64,000 nucleotides of DNA, taken from NCBI RefSeq assembly GCF_009760925.1, contig NZ_VRLV01000005.1, forward strand, positions 124,001 through 188,000, given 5' to 3'. The notes under the pieces are model-generated. The model did not search any database and was not told where the DNA came from. It saw nothing but the letters and a program-made list of their open reading frames with translations. Positions within the stretch are counted from its first letter, which is position 1, and each line of letters opens with the position of its first letter. Shown one piece after another: positions 8,236 to 16,664 of the stretch. A program made the position numbers and the translations under genes. The stretch is from Nonomuraea typhae. GTDB lineage: Bacteria > Actinomycetota > Actinomycetes > Streptosporangiales > Streptosporangiaceae.

Positions 8236-9674
8236 ACCCGTGCCTCCTCACCGCGCAGGTCGGCGCCCCGGACTCCGGCCGGGGCGCCGACGAGCGCGAC
8301 GACCGCGTAGGCGAGCAGGGAGGCGGCCGCGGCGATGAAGGTCGGCCAGCCGTCGAAGCTCGCCCCGATCAGCGTGTTGGGGATGTACAGCAGCGTGTTG
8401 TCGACCGCGTACATGGTGGGCGTCAGGGCGAACAACGTCAGGCGCACCACCAGCCCGACCGACAGGGCGGCGAGCGCGGCGCCGGAGGAGCCGCGCCGCC
8501 AGAACATCCCGAGGACGAACGGCACGGCCAGGCAGGCGAGCATGAGGTCGAAGGCCAGCGTGAGCAGGACGCCGGTCTGCGGCACCCGGAGCGCCAGCAG
8601 CACCGCGCCGCCGACCACCGGCAGCATGGCCCAGCGCGTGGCGCGCAGGAGCGGGTCGGTCCGCCCCGGCTCGTGCACGCGGCGGGTCCCGCCCACGTTG
8701 CGTACGGCTACCGCCGCGGTGCCCAGGATCGCGCCGTCGGCCGTGGACAGCGAGGCGCTGACGATCCCGGCCAGCACGAGCACGCTCAGCCCGGCCGGGG
8801 CCGCCTCGTCGAGCAGTTCCAGCAGGCCGCTGCCGGTGGCCACGGCGACCAGGGCGAACGGCACCCCGACCACGGCGGTGCCGGCGGCGGCGAGGAAGCA
8901 GGCGCGCCGGGCGACGTCGGGGGAGCGGGCGGCGAAGATGCGCTGCATGAAGTCGATGGCCACGATGTCGCCGACGCCGAGGGCGACCAGCGTGGCCCAG
9001 TTGACGACCGCGCCCTGCGCCGGGTCGGATAACTGGCCGAGGTCGAACGGTCCCGTGCCGGGCTTGTCCAGGCCGAGGCCGGAGGTGGCGGCGACCCAGA
9101 TCAGCAGGGCGATGGACGCGGACGCGGTGACCAGCATCTGCACGATTGAGCTGTAGGCGTCGCTGAGGATGCCGCCGGCCAGCGTGTAGGTCAGCACCGC
9201 GGCGACGATGACGAGGATGCCCACGCCGTACGGCGTGCCGAGGAAGCGCTCGAACAGGAAGCCGCCCGCCACCAGGTTCCCGGCGACCAGGATGGCGAAG
9301 GCGGCGATCATCAGGAGGGAAGCGGCGACCTCGACGGCTCTGCCGTACCGCAGGCGGAAGAAGTCGGGCAGGGTGGTCAGGCCCATGCGGTTCATGGGCC
9401 GGGCGAAGAAGAAGCCGGTCAGCAGCAGGCACAGGGCGAGGCCGAGGGGGAGGGTGGCGCCGGCCCAGAAGCCGAGGGCGGCGGCCTGGTCGGTGGCGCC
9501 GAGGGTGGCGTTGGTGTCGACGGCCTGGCCCATGAGCGTGGCCGCGACGATGGGCAGGGCCAGCGTACGGCCGGCCACGAGGAAGTTCCTGCTGTCACCG
9601 GCGATCCGGCGGGAGACCACCAGGCCGACGACGATCATGGCGAGGATGGCGAGCGCGACACCTGTGATGATCAT
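8232..9674 (-). CDS. Sodium:solute symporter (SSS) family permease
   Basis: The 480-residue protein has about 13 hydrophobic segments and the SSS core: FLVAGRTLALP after the first helix, GQAVDTNATLG, and NRMGLTTLPDFFRLRYG, the usual conserved loop of this family. SSS members import small solutes such as proline, choline, pantothenate, urea or sugars with sodium. Substrate cannot be assigned. ATG at 9674 is chosen because the first transmembrane segment starts at its third residue; an upstream frame would run into the divergent gene. It is divergent from the guanidine hydrolase-like gene with only 40 bp between starts, so shared control and a nitrogen-compound substrate are plausible inferences. 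The M19/GGT context would instead suggest amino acids or peptides. Confidence 0.82.
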   Translation of the reverse strand: MIITGVALAILAMIVVGLVVSRRIAGDSRNFLVAGRTLALPIVAATLMGQAVDTNATLGATDQAAALGFWAGATLPLGLALCLLLTGFFFARPMNRMGLTTLPDFFRLRYGRAVEVAASLLMIAAFAILVAGNLVAGGFLFERFLGTPYGVGILVIVAAVLTYTLAGGILSDAYSSIVQMLVTASASIALLIWVAATSGLGLDKPGTGPFDLGQLSDPAQGAVVNWATLVALGVGDIVAIDFMQRIFAARSPDVARRACFLAAAGTAVVGVPFALVAVATGSGLLELLDEAAPAGLSVLVLAGIVSASLSTADGAILGTAAVAVRNVGGTRRVHEPGRTDPLLRATRWAMLPVVGGAVLLALRVPQTGVLLTLAFDLMLACLAVPFVLGMFWRRGSSGAALAALSVGLVVRLTLFALTPTMYAVDNTLLYIPNTLIGASFDGWPTFIAAAASLLAYAVVALVGAPAGVRGADLRGEEARV

Positions 9675-9714
9675 TGCTGGACAGCCGATCGTTGGGCGCG
9701 AAGACTCCGAAGGC

Positions 9715-10851
9715 ATGACCAACGTAAATCAAGAAGGCGCATGGGCCCAGTGGGCCGAGGCGGAGCTTCCGACGGCACGGCGGGACGAGGAGATCGAGCG
9801 GGCGCTGGCCCATGGGCTGCCCGGGGCGCCGACGATCAAGGACCGGACGATCTCCACGTTCGCCCGAGGGGAGCTTCCCCACTTCGCCGGCGAGCGCGGC
9901 ACTTTCCTGAAATGTCCGTACTTAGAGGATGTGCATGAGGTCGGGGACGCCGAGGTGGCCATCTTCGGCGTTCCCCTGGACTCCGGGGCGACCTACCGGC
10001 CCGGGACCCGCTTCGGCCCGCAGGGCATCAGGCGCTCCACGAACCTGTTCGGCACCTACAGCTACGAGCTCGGCGTCGACCTGCGCGAGCAGCTCAACAT
10101 GGTGGACATCGGGGACGTGTTCACCATCCCCGGCAACCTGGAGAAGTCGTTCGACCAGATCAGCCAGGCGATGAGCCACGTCGTGCGGCAGGGCGTGCTG
10201 CCGGTGGTGCTGGGCGGCGACCACTCCATCGGCTTCCCCACGATCCGCGGCCTGGCCCCGCACCGGGAGGGGAACGTGGGCATCATCCACTTCGACCGGC
10301 ACGTCGACACCCAGGAGACCGATCTCGACGAGCGGATGCACACCACGCCCTGGTTCCACGCCACCAACATCAAGAACGCCCCGGCCACCAACCTCGTCCA
10401 GGTCGGCATCGGCGGCTGGCAGGCGCCCCGGCCCGGGGTCCAGGTGGGCCGGGAACGCGGCACGACCGTGATCACCGTGGGCGACGTCGAGCGCGTCGGC
10501 GTGGAGCGGGTCGCCGAGACCGCCCTGGAGATCGCCTGGCAGAACGCCGAGGCGGTCTACCTGTCCTTCGACATCGACGTCATCGACGCCGGGTTCGTCC
10601 CCGGCACCGGCTGGCCGGAGCCGGGCGGACTGCTGCCCCGCGAGGCGCTGAACCTGGTCCGCCTGGTCTCCGAGCCCGGCCTGGCCGGAATCGAGGTGGT
10701 GGAGTGCTCACCGCCCTACGACTGGGCCGAGCAGACCGCCCTGCTCAGCGCGCGGGTCATCCTCGACAGCCTCGCCGTGCAGGTGAAGGCGGGCAAGCTC
10801 GGCCGCAAGGCGGCCACGGCCACCCGTCACGCCTGGGGCCCGACGACGTAG
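9715..10851 (+). CDS. gdmH: Ureohydrolase of the guanidine hydrolase (GdmH) type
   Basis: The 378-residue protein belongs to the arginase/agmatinase fold: GGDHSIG (His170), HFDRHVD (Asp194, His196, Asp198) and SFDIDVID (Asp286, Asp288) hold the binuclear metal site. The second motif has Arg where agmatinases have Ala (FDAH). The N-terminal extension with IKDRTISTFARGELPHFAG and the loop around residues 207-218 (MHTTPWFHATN) fit, from memory, the nickel-dependent guanidine hydrolase described from Synechocystis Sll1077, which turns guanidine into urea and ammonia. No HypA/HypB-like nickel chaperone genes are in the window, although the known enzymes need such partners. ATG at 9715 gives the full N-terminus. 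The stop overlaps the convergent C-domain gene by 25 bp. Agmatinase is the fallback call. Confidence 0.75.
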   Translation: MTNVNQEGAWAQWAEAELPTARRDEEIERALAHGLPGAPTIKDRTISTFARGELPHFAGERGTFLKCPYLEDVHEVGDAEVAIFGVPLDSGATYRPGTRFGPQGIRRSTNLFGTYSYELGVDLREQLNMVDIGDVFTIPGNLEKSFDQISQAMSHVVRQGVLPVVLGGDHSIGFPTIRGLAPHREGNVGIIHFDRHVDTQETDLDERMHTTPWFHATNIKNAPATNLVQVGIGGWQAPRPGVQVGRERGTTVITVGDVERVGVERVAETALEIAWQNAEAVYLSFDIDVIDAGFVPGTGWPEPGGLLPREALNLVRLVSEPGLAGIEVVECSPPYDWAEQTALLSARVILDSLAVQVKAGKLGRKAATATRHAWGPTT

Positions 10852-12422
10852 CGGCGTGGCGCGACCGCGTCCGGGTGGTGGGCCAGCAGGTCGAGACAGG
10901 CCCGGTGCACCTGGCCTTGGGTGAGGCCGGCGCCGGTGCTGAGGTGGCAGGTGAACGCGCCGTCCCGGTCGAGCGTGACGCTCGCCCGGCTGCCGGGCAC
11001 CGCGGCCTCGACCAGGCGCCGCACCGCCTCCGGCCGCACCCACGACTGGCCGGAGCGCACCCAGTCCGGCCCGTACGGCATGGCCGTCACCCCGGTGACC
11101 GCCTCGATCTCGGCGACGTCCACCACCCGCTCCCCGGCCGCCGTCAGCAGCCTGACCAGCCCCGCGCCGAACACCTCGGCCTCGTGCCTGGGCAGCGCCG
11201 CGGGGTTGACCCACAGGGTCAGGTCGAGCACGGTGTCGAGCCGGTTGATCCAGAGCGAGAGGTTGGCGGGCAGCGCGGCCTCGGGCAGCCAGGTCAGCTC
11301 GGGGTCGCCGGCCGGATCCTCGTCGTCGTCGGGCGGCACCTGGGCGCTCATGTCGTTGAAGACGCAGTCCCTGGCGTACCGGGTGCCGCGTTCGGCGTCC
11401 ATGGCGTGGATCGCCTCCCACAGCGCCTCCGAGTCGAACCGGCTGCGCTGGTACCCGGCGAGCGCGGCCACCCGGAAGCGGGCGATGAGCTCGTCGAAGG
11501 TGGCGGCGGCCAGATCGGTCACGATCAGGGCGTCCTGGGCGAGCGGGCCGATGTGCGTGCGCAGCCTGGGATGGCTGCGGTTGCTCGACAGGGAGGCCAG
11601 CAGGCAGGTCGGCTGGGCCGTACGGTGGCCGGCGAGGGTGCCGAGCGCGGCCATCACGATCATCGAGGGGCTGGCCCCGGTCCTGGCGGCGGCACGTTCC
11701 AGGCCGGGCATCACGGCGGCCGAGCGGACGCGCAGGCGCGGGACCATGGCGTGCTCGGTGTCGAAGGCGACGGGGAACATCGTCTGCGGCGATCTGGCCA
11801 GCCCGCTGCGCCAGTGTTCCAGGGCCGCCTCGGCGCGCCGGACGGCGGCCGGGGTGCGTTCGCCGGCCGCCAGTTCGATGGGCTGGGTCGGCTCGGGACC
11901 GGGCAGCGGCCGGCCGTGCAGCAGCGTCTCCCACTCGCGCAGCAGGTGGGCGAGGCTGATCGCGTCCACGACGGTGTGCGGGAGCACGAAGACCGCCAGC
12001 CGCGGCTCGTCCCCGGCGAGGATCACCGCCATCCGCAGCGGGAACTCGCCTTCGAGGTCGAAGCGCGGGGCGCGGAGCCGGGCGCCCGCCTCCTCGGCGG
12101 CCCGCATCGGCGGCCCGCCGGAGCCGGGCACGACCACGATCTCCAGCGCGCCCTTGCCGTGCACGTGCTGGAGGTCACCGGTGAAGGTCGTGCGCAGGCC
12201 CTCGTGCCGGGAGAGCAGCGCGAGTGTGGCGTCGGCGATCCGGTCGAGGCCGATCCGCCGCGGCACGCGTTTGATCATCAGGAAGTTCATGTGCTCGGGA
12301 GGATCCCGGCGCACGCAGCGCGCCATGTTGGCTTGGCCCATGGTCAGCGCACCCTGCCGGTCCGGCAGGCCATCGAAGTGCACGATCAGATTCAACGGAG
12401 CCCGTCCATTGTCCGCGTCCAC
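10827..12422 (-). CDS. Stand-alone condensation-domain protein
   Basis: This 531-residue protein aligns with an NRPS condensation domain and nothing else: TMGQANMAR replaces the C1 motif LSPAQ..MW, and VLPHTVVDAIS sits at the catalytic HHxxxDG position. The second His and the Asp remain, but the first His is Pro and the Gly is Ala. Free C domains can act as acyltransferases, as amide-forming partners for a T domain, or as inactive partners. It is divergent from the NRPS at 12531 and shares its spacer, so it most likely works on the same product. The start is GTG at 12422, about 25 residues before the C1 motif, with a weak ribosome site; a later start would cut the first strand. Confidence 0.75.
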   Translation of the reverse strand: MDADNGRAPLNLIVHFDGLPDRQGALTMGQANMARCVRRDPPEHMNFLMIKRVPRRIGLDRIADATLALLSRHEGLRTTFTGDLQHVHGKGALEIVVVPGSGGPPMRAAEEAGARLRAPRFDLEGEFPLRMAVILAGDEPRLAVFVLPHTVVDAISLAHLLREWETLLHGRPLPGPEPTQPIELAAGERTPAAVRRAEAALEHWRSGLARSPQTMFPVAFDTEHAMVPRLRVRSAAVMPGLERAAARTGASPSMIVMAALGTLAGHRTAQPTCLLASLSSNRSHPRLRTHIGPLAQDALIVTDLAAATFDELIARFRVAALAGYQRSRFDSEALWEAIHAMDAERGTRYARDCVFNDMSAQVPPDDDEDPAGDPELTWLPEAALPANLSLWINRLDTVLDLTLWVNPAALPRHEAEVFGAGLVRLLTAAGERVVDVAEIEAVTGVTAMPYGPDWVRSGQSWVRPEAVRRLVEAAVPGSRASVTLDRDGAFTCHLSTGAGLTQGQVHRACLDLLAHHPDAVAPRRYVVGPQA

Positions 12423-12453
12423 TGGAGCTGTGTAGCATCACGCTAACAAACAA

Positions 12454-12470
12454 ATAGGAAACTTTCCTAT
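12454..12470. promoter_or_regulatory. 17-bp perfect palindrome in AT-rich divergent promoter region
   Basis: ATAGGAAACTTTCCTAT is a perfect inverted repeat with one central base. It lies in an AT-rich patch (about 12441-12482) that stands out from the surrounding GC-rich DNA. A second, overlapping inverted pair ACAAAT/ATTTGT frames it (12450-12482). It sits between the divergent C-domain and NRPS genes, where an operator controlling both would be expected. The binding protein is unknown. Confidence 0.6.
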
Positions 12471-12530
12471 AAGAAAATTTGTCAGGTCCGGGGTCAGAAC
12501 GCACGCACCCGCCAAGGGAGTACGGCCACG

Positions 12531-15500
12531 ATGTTCGCCACCCTGTCACCCGCGCAAGAGCGGATGTGGTTCCTGGACCGCCTGGCCGGCGGCGACTCCA
12601 GCTACACCATGCTGGCCGCCGCCCGATTACGCGGCACGCTGGACCCCGCCGCCCTCTCCCGCGCCCTCACCGAACTGGCCGCCCGGCACGAGTCGCTGCG
12701 CACCGCCTTTCCCGAGGTGGGCGAGACCCCCGTGGCCGAGGTACGGCCGGCCGCCCCGGTCCACCTGGACCTCGCCGACATCACCGAGGCCGAACTCGGC
12801 GCGGCGGTCGCCGCCCGGGCCGACGAGCCCTTCGACGTGGCCAGGGGCCCGCTCTTCCGGGCGGCCCTGCTGCGCGTGGCGCCCGCCGACCACGTCCTGG
12901 TCATGACCATGCACCACCTGATCGGGGACGCCTGGTCGGTGGAACGCGTCATGTTCCCGCAACTTGACGAGCTTTACACCGCCTTCGCCGCGGGGCACGA
13001 GGCGCCGCCGGTGCCCGCGGCTCCGCCGTACCGGGACTATGCCGCGACGCGGCGCGAGCAGGAGCACGAGGAGCAGCGCGCGTTCTGGCGGGCCGAGCTG
13101 GAGGGCGTGCCCGCGCTGGAACTGCCCGCCGACCGGCCGCGACCGGCCGTGCGGGGCACCCAGGGGGCGAAGCACGTCCACACCGTGCCGATCGAGGTCT
13201 GGGACGCCGTCACCGAGCTGGCCAGGGCCCGGCGCTGCACGCCGTTCATGGTGGTGATGGCCGCCTACCAGACCCTGCTCATGCGCTACACCGGCCAGGA
13301 GGACTTCTGCGTCGGCACGCCGGTCGCCGGGCGGGACCAGGAGGAGTTCGAGGACGTCTTCGGGCTGTTCATCAACACCCTGGCCGTCCGCGCCGCGCTG
13401 GACGGCGACCCCACCGTCGGCGAGCTGCTGAAGCGGGTGCGCAAGCGGCTGCTGCGCGCGTTCTCCAACGCCGCGGTCCCCTTCGAGCAGGTGGTCGGCG
13501 ACCTCGGCGTGGGCCGCGACCCCGCACGGACGCCCGTCTTCCAGACCATGCTCATGCTCGGGCTCGTCGGCGAACAGCCGCTCCGGCTGGGCGAGCTGAC
13601 CGGCGAGATGGTCGGGGCGGGACCGGAACGAGCCACGTTCGACCTGGCCGTGGACGTGGTCGTGGGCCCCGCGGGGCTCAAGCTGGTGATCACCTACAGC
13701 ACGGAGTGCTTCGCCGCCGAGACCGTCGAACGGCTGGCCGCGCACCTGGAGCGGCTGCTGAGGGAGATGGCCGCCCGGCCGGAGGCCCGGCTGAGCGAGC
13801 TGGAGATGCTGTCCCCGGAGGAGCGCGCGATGCTGCTGGGCTCCGGCGCTCCCGCGGCCGGGCCGACGCCGCGGCTGGAGGAGCTGATCGCCGAGCAGGC
13901 CCGCCGTACGCCGCACGCGCCCGCGGTGATCACGCCCGACGGCGTCCTCACCTACGCGGAGCTGGGCGTACGGGCCCGCGAGCTGGCGGGCGAGCTGCGC
14001 GCCCGGGGCGTACGGCCCGGCGCGCGGGTGGCCGTGTGCCTGAAGGCGAGCCCCGAGGCGATCGTCGCGCTGCTCGGCGTCCTCGAGGCGGGCGCAACCT
14101 ACGTGCCCCTCGACCCCGATCAACCGGCCGAACGGCTGGCCGCGCTGACGGCCGACTGCGGCGCCCGCGTGGAGATCGGCTCGACGGTGCGCGACCTGCC
14201 CGCGCCGGAAGGCGAGCCGTCCTGCGGCGCCGCCTATGTGATCTACACCTCAGGCTCCACGGGCGCGCCGAAGGGCGTCGTCGTGGCGCACGACACAGTC
14301 GTACGGCTCGCGCGGGCCTTCATCGACCTGCACGGATTCGGCCCCGGTCAGCGGGTGCTCATGGTGCCGCCGCTCAGCTTCGACGCCTCGGCCGGCGACC
14401 TCTACCCGGCGTTGCTCAGCGGCGCCGCCCTCGTGCTGCACCCCTCGCCCTTCGCGCTGAGCGGCCCCGAGCTGCTGGACCTGTGCGCCCGGCACGGCAT
14501 CACGATGGTGGACGCGCCCACCGCCCTGTGGCGGCAGTGGGTGGACGACCTCGCCGGGCTGGACACGGTCGATCCCGGCCCGCTGACCACGGTGATGGTC
14601 GGCGGCGAGAGCGTGCCCGTGGACCGGCTGCGCACCTGGGCCCGGCTCACCGGCGGGCGCCTGTCGTTCTTCAACCACTACGGGCCCACCGAGGCCACCG
14701 TCTGCGCGACCGTCTACCGGACCGTCGACGGCTCGGAGCTCTGCCCGCGGACCCATCTGCCGATCGGCACGCCGCTGCCGCACGTGCGGGCCCACGTCCT
14801 GGACCGGCACGGCGGCCTGGCGCCCATCGGGGTGCCCGGTGAGCTGTGTCTGGGCGGGCCGTGCCTGGCCGAGGGGTACCTGGGACGGCCCGAGCTGACC
14901 GCGGAGCGGTTCGTCACCATCCGCGGCGAAAGGGTCTACCGCACCGGGGACCGGGCCGTCCGCCGCGCCGACGGCAACCTGGAGTTCCTGGGCCGCGACG
15001 ACCGGCAACTCAAGATCAACGGGGTGCGGGTCGAGCCGGGTGAGGTCGAGGCGGCCTGCCTGGCCTGCGAAGGCGTGCGGGAGGCCGTGGTCACCGCGGT
15101 GGGCGGGCGGCTGGTCGCCTACCTCACCGGTGACGGGCTCACCCGGGCCGAGCTGCGGACCTTCCTGGCGGGCAAGCTCCCGGCCGGCATGGTGCCGCAC
15201 GACCTCGTCATGCTCGACGCGGTGCCCATGACGCCGCACGGGAAGATCGACTATCGGGCGCTGCCCCTGCCCGAGGTCGAGGCGGTGCCGTACGAGAGCC
15301 CGCGCACGCCCACCGAGCGGGCCATCGCCGCGGTGTGGGAGGAGACGCTCGGCGTGGCCGCCGGGCGCCGGGACAACTTCTTCGACCTGGGCGGCCACTC
15401 ACTGCTCACGCCCAAGACCGTCGGCCGGATCGCCGCCAGGACCGGGCTGGCGGTCGGACTCGACGTCTTCTTCGCCGCCGCCGACCTGGCCGAGCTGGCC

Positions 15501-16664
15501 GCCCGGCTGGACGGGCACGCCGTGAGCGGGCCCGACGTGCGGGCGGACGCGGTGCTGCCGGGCGACCTGGTGTTCCCGGGTGCGCCGGCCCCCGCCTCGC
15601 CGCCCCGGCGGGTGCTGCTGACCGGCGGCACCGGGTTCCTGGGCGCCTACCTGCTGGCCGCGCTGGCCTCGGAGCCGGGAGTCAGCGTGCACTGCCTGGT
15701 CAGGGGGTCCGACCCCAAAGCCCGGCTTCAGGCCAACCTGGAGCGCTACGGCCTCTGGCGGCCCGAGCTGGCCGGCCGGATCGTGCCCGAGCAGGGCGAC
15801 CTGGCGGCGGAAGGGCTCGCGGACCGGCTCGGCCACCTGGCCGTCGACGTCATCGTGCACAGCGGCGGCCTGGTGGACTTCGCCAAGCCGTACGCGGGGC
15901 TGCGACCGGCCAACGTCGGCGGCACGCTGGAGATCATCCGCCTGGCCGCCCGGAGCGCGACCCCCGTGCACCTGGTCTCGACGCTCGGCGTGCACCTGGC
16001 GCCGGGGGAGCGCGTCGTGCGCGAGGACGACCCGCTGCCCGACCCCGACCGGCTCCACCCCGGATACGACCAGAGCAAGTGGGCCGCCGACCGGCTCGCC
16101 TCGGCCGCCCGCGCCGCCGGGCTGCCGGTGAGCATCCACCGGCCCGCCAGGATCAGCGGCGACACCGCCACCGGCGCCTGCCCGCCCGGCGACTTCCTCG
16201 GCCGGTTCTTCGCCACCTGCATCACGCTGGGCGCCGTCCCCGACGGCGAGCGGCTGGACATGACGCCCGTGAACCACGTGGCCGCGGCGATCACCCACCT
16301 GGCCCGCACCGGCGCCACCGGCGACTTCCACTACTACAACCCGCGCACGCTCACCTCGGGCCACATCGTCGCCGGCCTTCAGGAGCGCGGCTTCCCGCTC
16401 CGGCTCATCCCGGGCGCGGACTGGCGGGCCGAGGTACGCAGACGGCTGGCGGCGGGCGAAGCCCTCCCCGTCGCCGCCTACCCCCGCTCCTTCACCGAGT
16501 ACGGCCAGGCCAAGGGCCCCGACTTCGACTGCTCCCGCACCGAACGACGACTGGCCGAGGCCGGCCTGACCTGCCCGCCCGCCTCCGCCCTACTGGACGG
16601 CCTCCTCACGCACCTGATCGGCTCCGGGGAACTCCCGATACCCCCTGGCCTGGACCTCGAATAG
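12531..16664 (+). CDS. Single-module NRPS: condensation, adenylation, thiolation, terminal reductase
   Basis: The 1377-residue protein starts with a condensation domain (HHLIGDAW, His128-His129, Asp133), followed by an adenylation domain from about residue 445 with YTSGSTGAPKG, FDASAGDLY, NHYGPTE, YRTGD and PHGKIDYRAL. The carrier domain has FFDLGGHSLL with Ser957 for phosphopantetheine. A Rossmann reductase follows from about residue 1035 (LLTGGTGFLGAYLL; YDQSK), which releases the product as an aldehyde or alcohol using NADPH. Hand-aligned specificity residues read D-A-G-D-M-G-H-V-C-K; the leading Asp fits an alpha-amino acid, but I do not recognise the code. A C domain in a lone module implies an acyl or aminoacyl donor from elsewhere, possibly with the C protein at 10827. 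The 3' end overlaps the convergent ABC gene by 75 bp. Confidence 0.9.
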   Translation: MFATLSPAQERMWFLDRLAGGDSSYTMLAAARLRGTLDPAALSRALTELAARHESLRTAFPEVGETPVAEVRPAAPVHLDLADITEAELGAAVAARADEPFDVARGPLFRAALLRVAPADHVLVMTMHHLIGDAWSVERVMFPQLDELYTAFAAGHEAPPVPAAPPYRDYAATRREQEHEEQRAFWRAELEGVPALELPADRPRPAVRGTQGAKHVHTVPIEVWDAVTELARARRCTPFMVVMAAYQTLLMRYTGQEDFCVGTPVAGRDQEEFEDVFGLFINTLAVRAALDGDPTVGELLKRVRKRLLRAFSNAAVPFEQVVGDLGVGRDPARTPVFQTMLMLGLVGEQPLRLGELTGEMVGAGPERATFDLAVDVVVGPAGLKLVITYSTECFAAETVERLAAHLERLLREMAARPEARLSELEMLSPEERAMLLGSGAPAAGPTPRLEELIAEQARRTPHAPAVITPDGVLTYAELGVRARELAGELRARGVRPGARVAVCLKASPEAIVALLGVLEAGATYVPLDPDQPAERLAALTADCGARVEIGSTVRDLPAPEGEPSCGAAYVIYTSGSTGAPKGVVVAHDTVVRLARAFIDLHGFGPGQRVLMVPPLSFDASAGDLYPALLSGAALVLHPSPFALSGPELLDLCARHGITMVDAPTALWRQWVDDLAGLDTVDPGPLTTVMVGGESVPVDRLRTWARLTGGRLSFFNHYGPTEATVCATVYRTVDGSELCPRTHLPIGTPLPHVRAHVLDRHGGLAPIGVPGELCLGGPCLAEGYLGRPELTAERFVTIRGERVYRTGDRAVRRADGNLEFLGRDDRQLKINGVRVEPGEVEAACLACEGVREAVVTAVGGRLVAYLTGDGLTRAELRTFLAGKLPAGMVPHDLVMLDAVPMTPHGKIDYRALPLPEVEAVPYESPRTPTERAIAAVWEETLGVAAGRRDNFFDLGGHSLLTPKTVGRIAARTGLAVGLDVFFAAADLAELAARLDGHAVSGPDVRADAVLPGDLVFPGAPAPASPPRRVLLTGGTGFLGAYLLAALASEPGVSVHCLVRGSDPKARLQANLERYGLWRPELAGRIVPEQGDLAAEGLADRLGHLAVDVIVHSGGLVDFAKPYAGLRPANVGGTLEIIRLAARSATPVHLVSTLGVHLAPGERVVREDDPLPDPDRLHPGYDQSKWAADRLASAARAAGLPVSIHRPARISGDTATGACPPGDFLGRFFATCITLGAVPDGERLDMTPVNHVAAAITHLARTGATGDFHYYNPRTLTSGHIVAGLQERGFPLRLIPGADWRAEVRRRLAAGEALPVAAYPRSFTEYGQAKGPDFDCSRTERRLAEAGLTCPPASALLDGLLTHLIGSGELPIPPGLDLE

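Noticed and set aside
9675..9714. Possible guanidine riboswitch before the GdmH-like gene
   Set aside because: Only 40 bp separate the divergent starts, too short for the ykkC-type class and without the ACGR/CCCUG-type pairings of the smaller classes as far as I can see.
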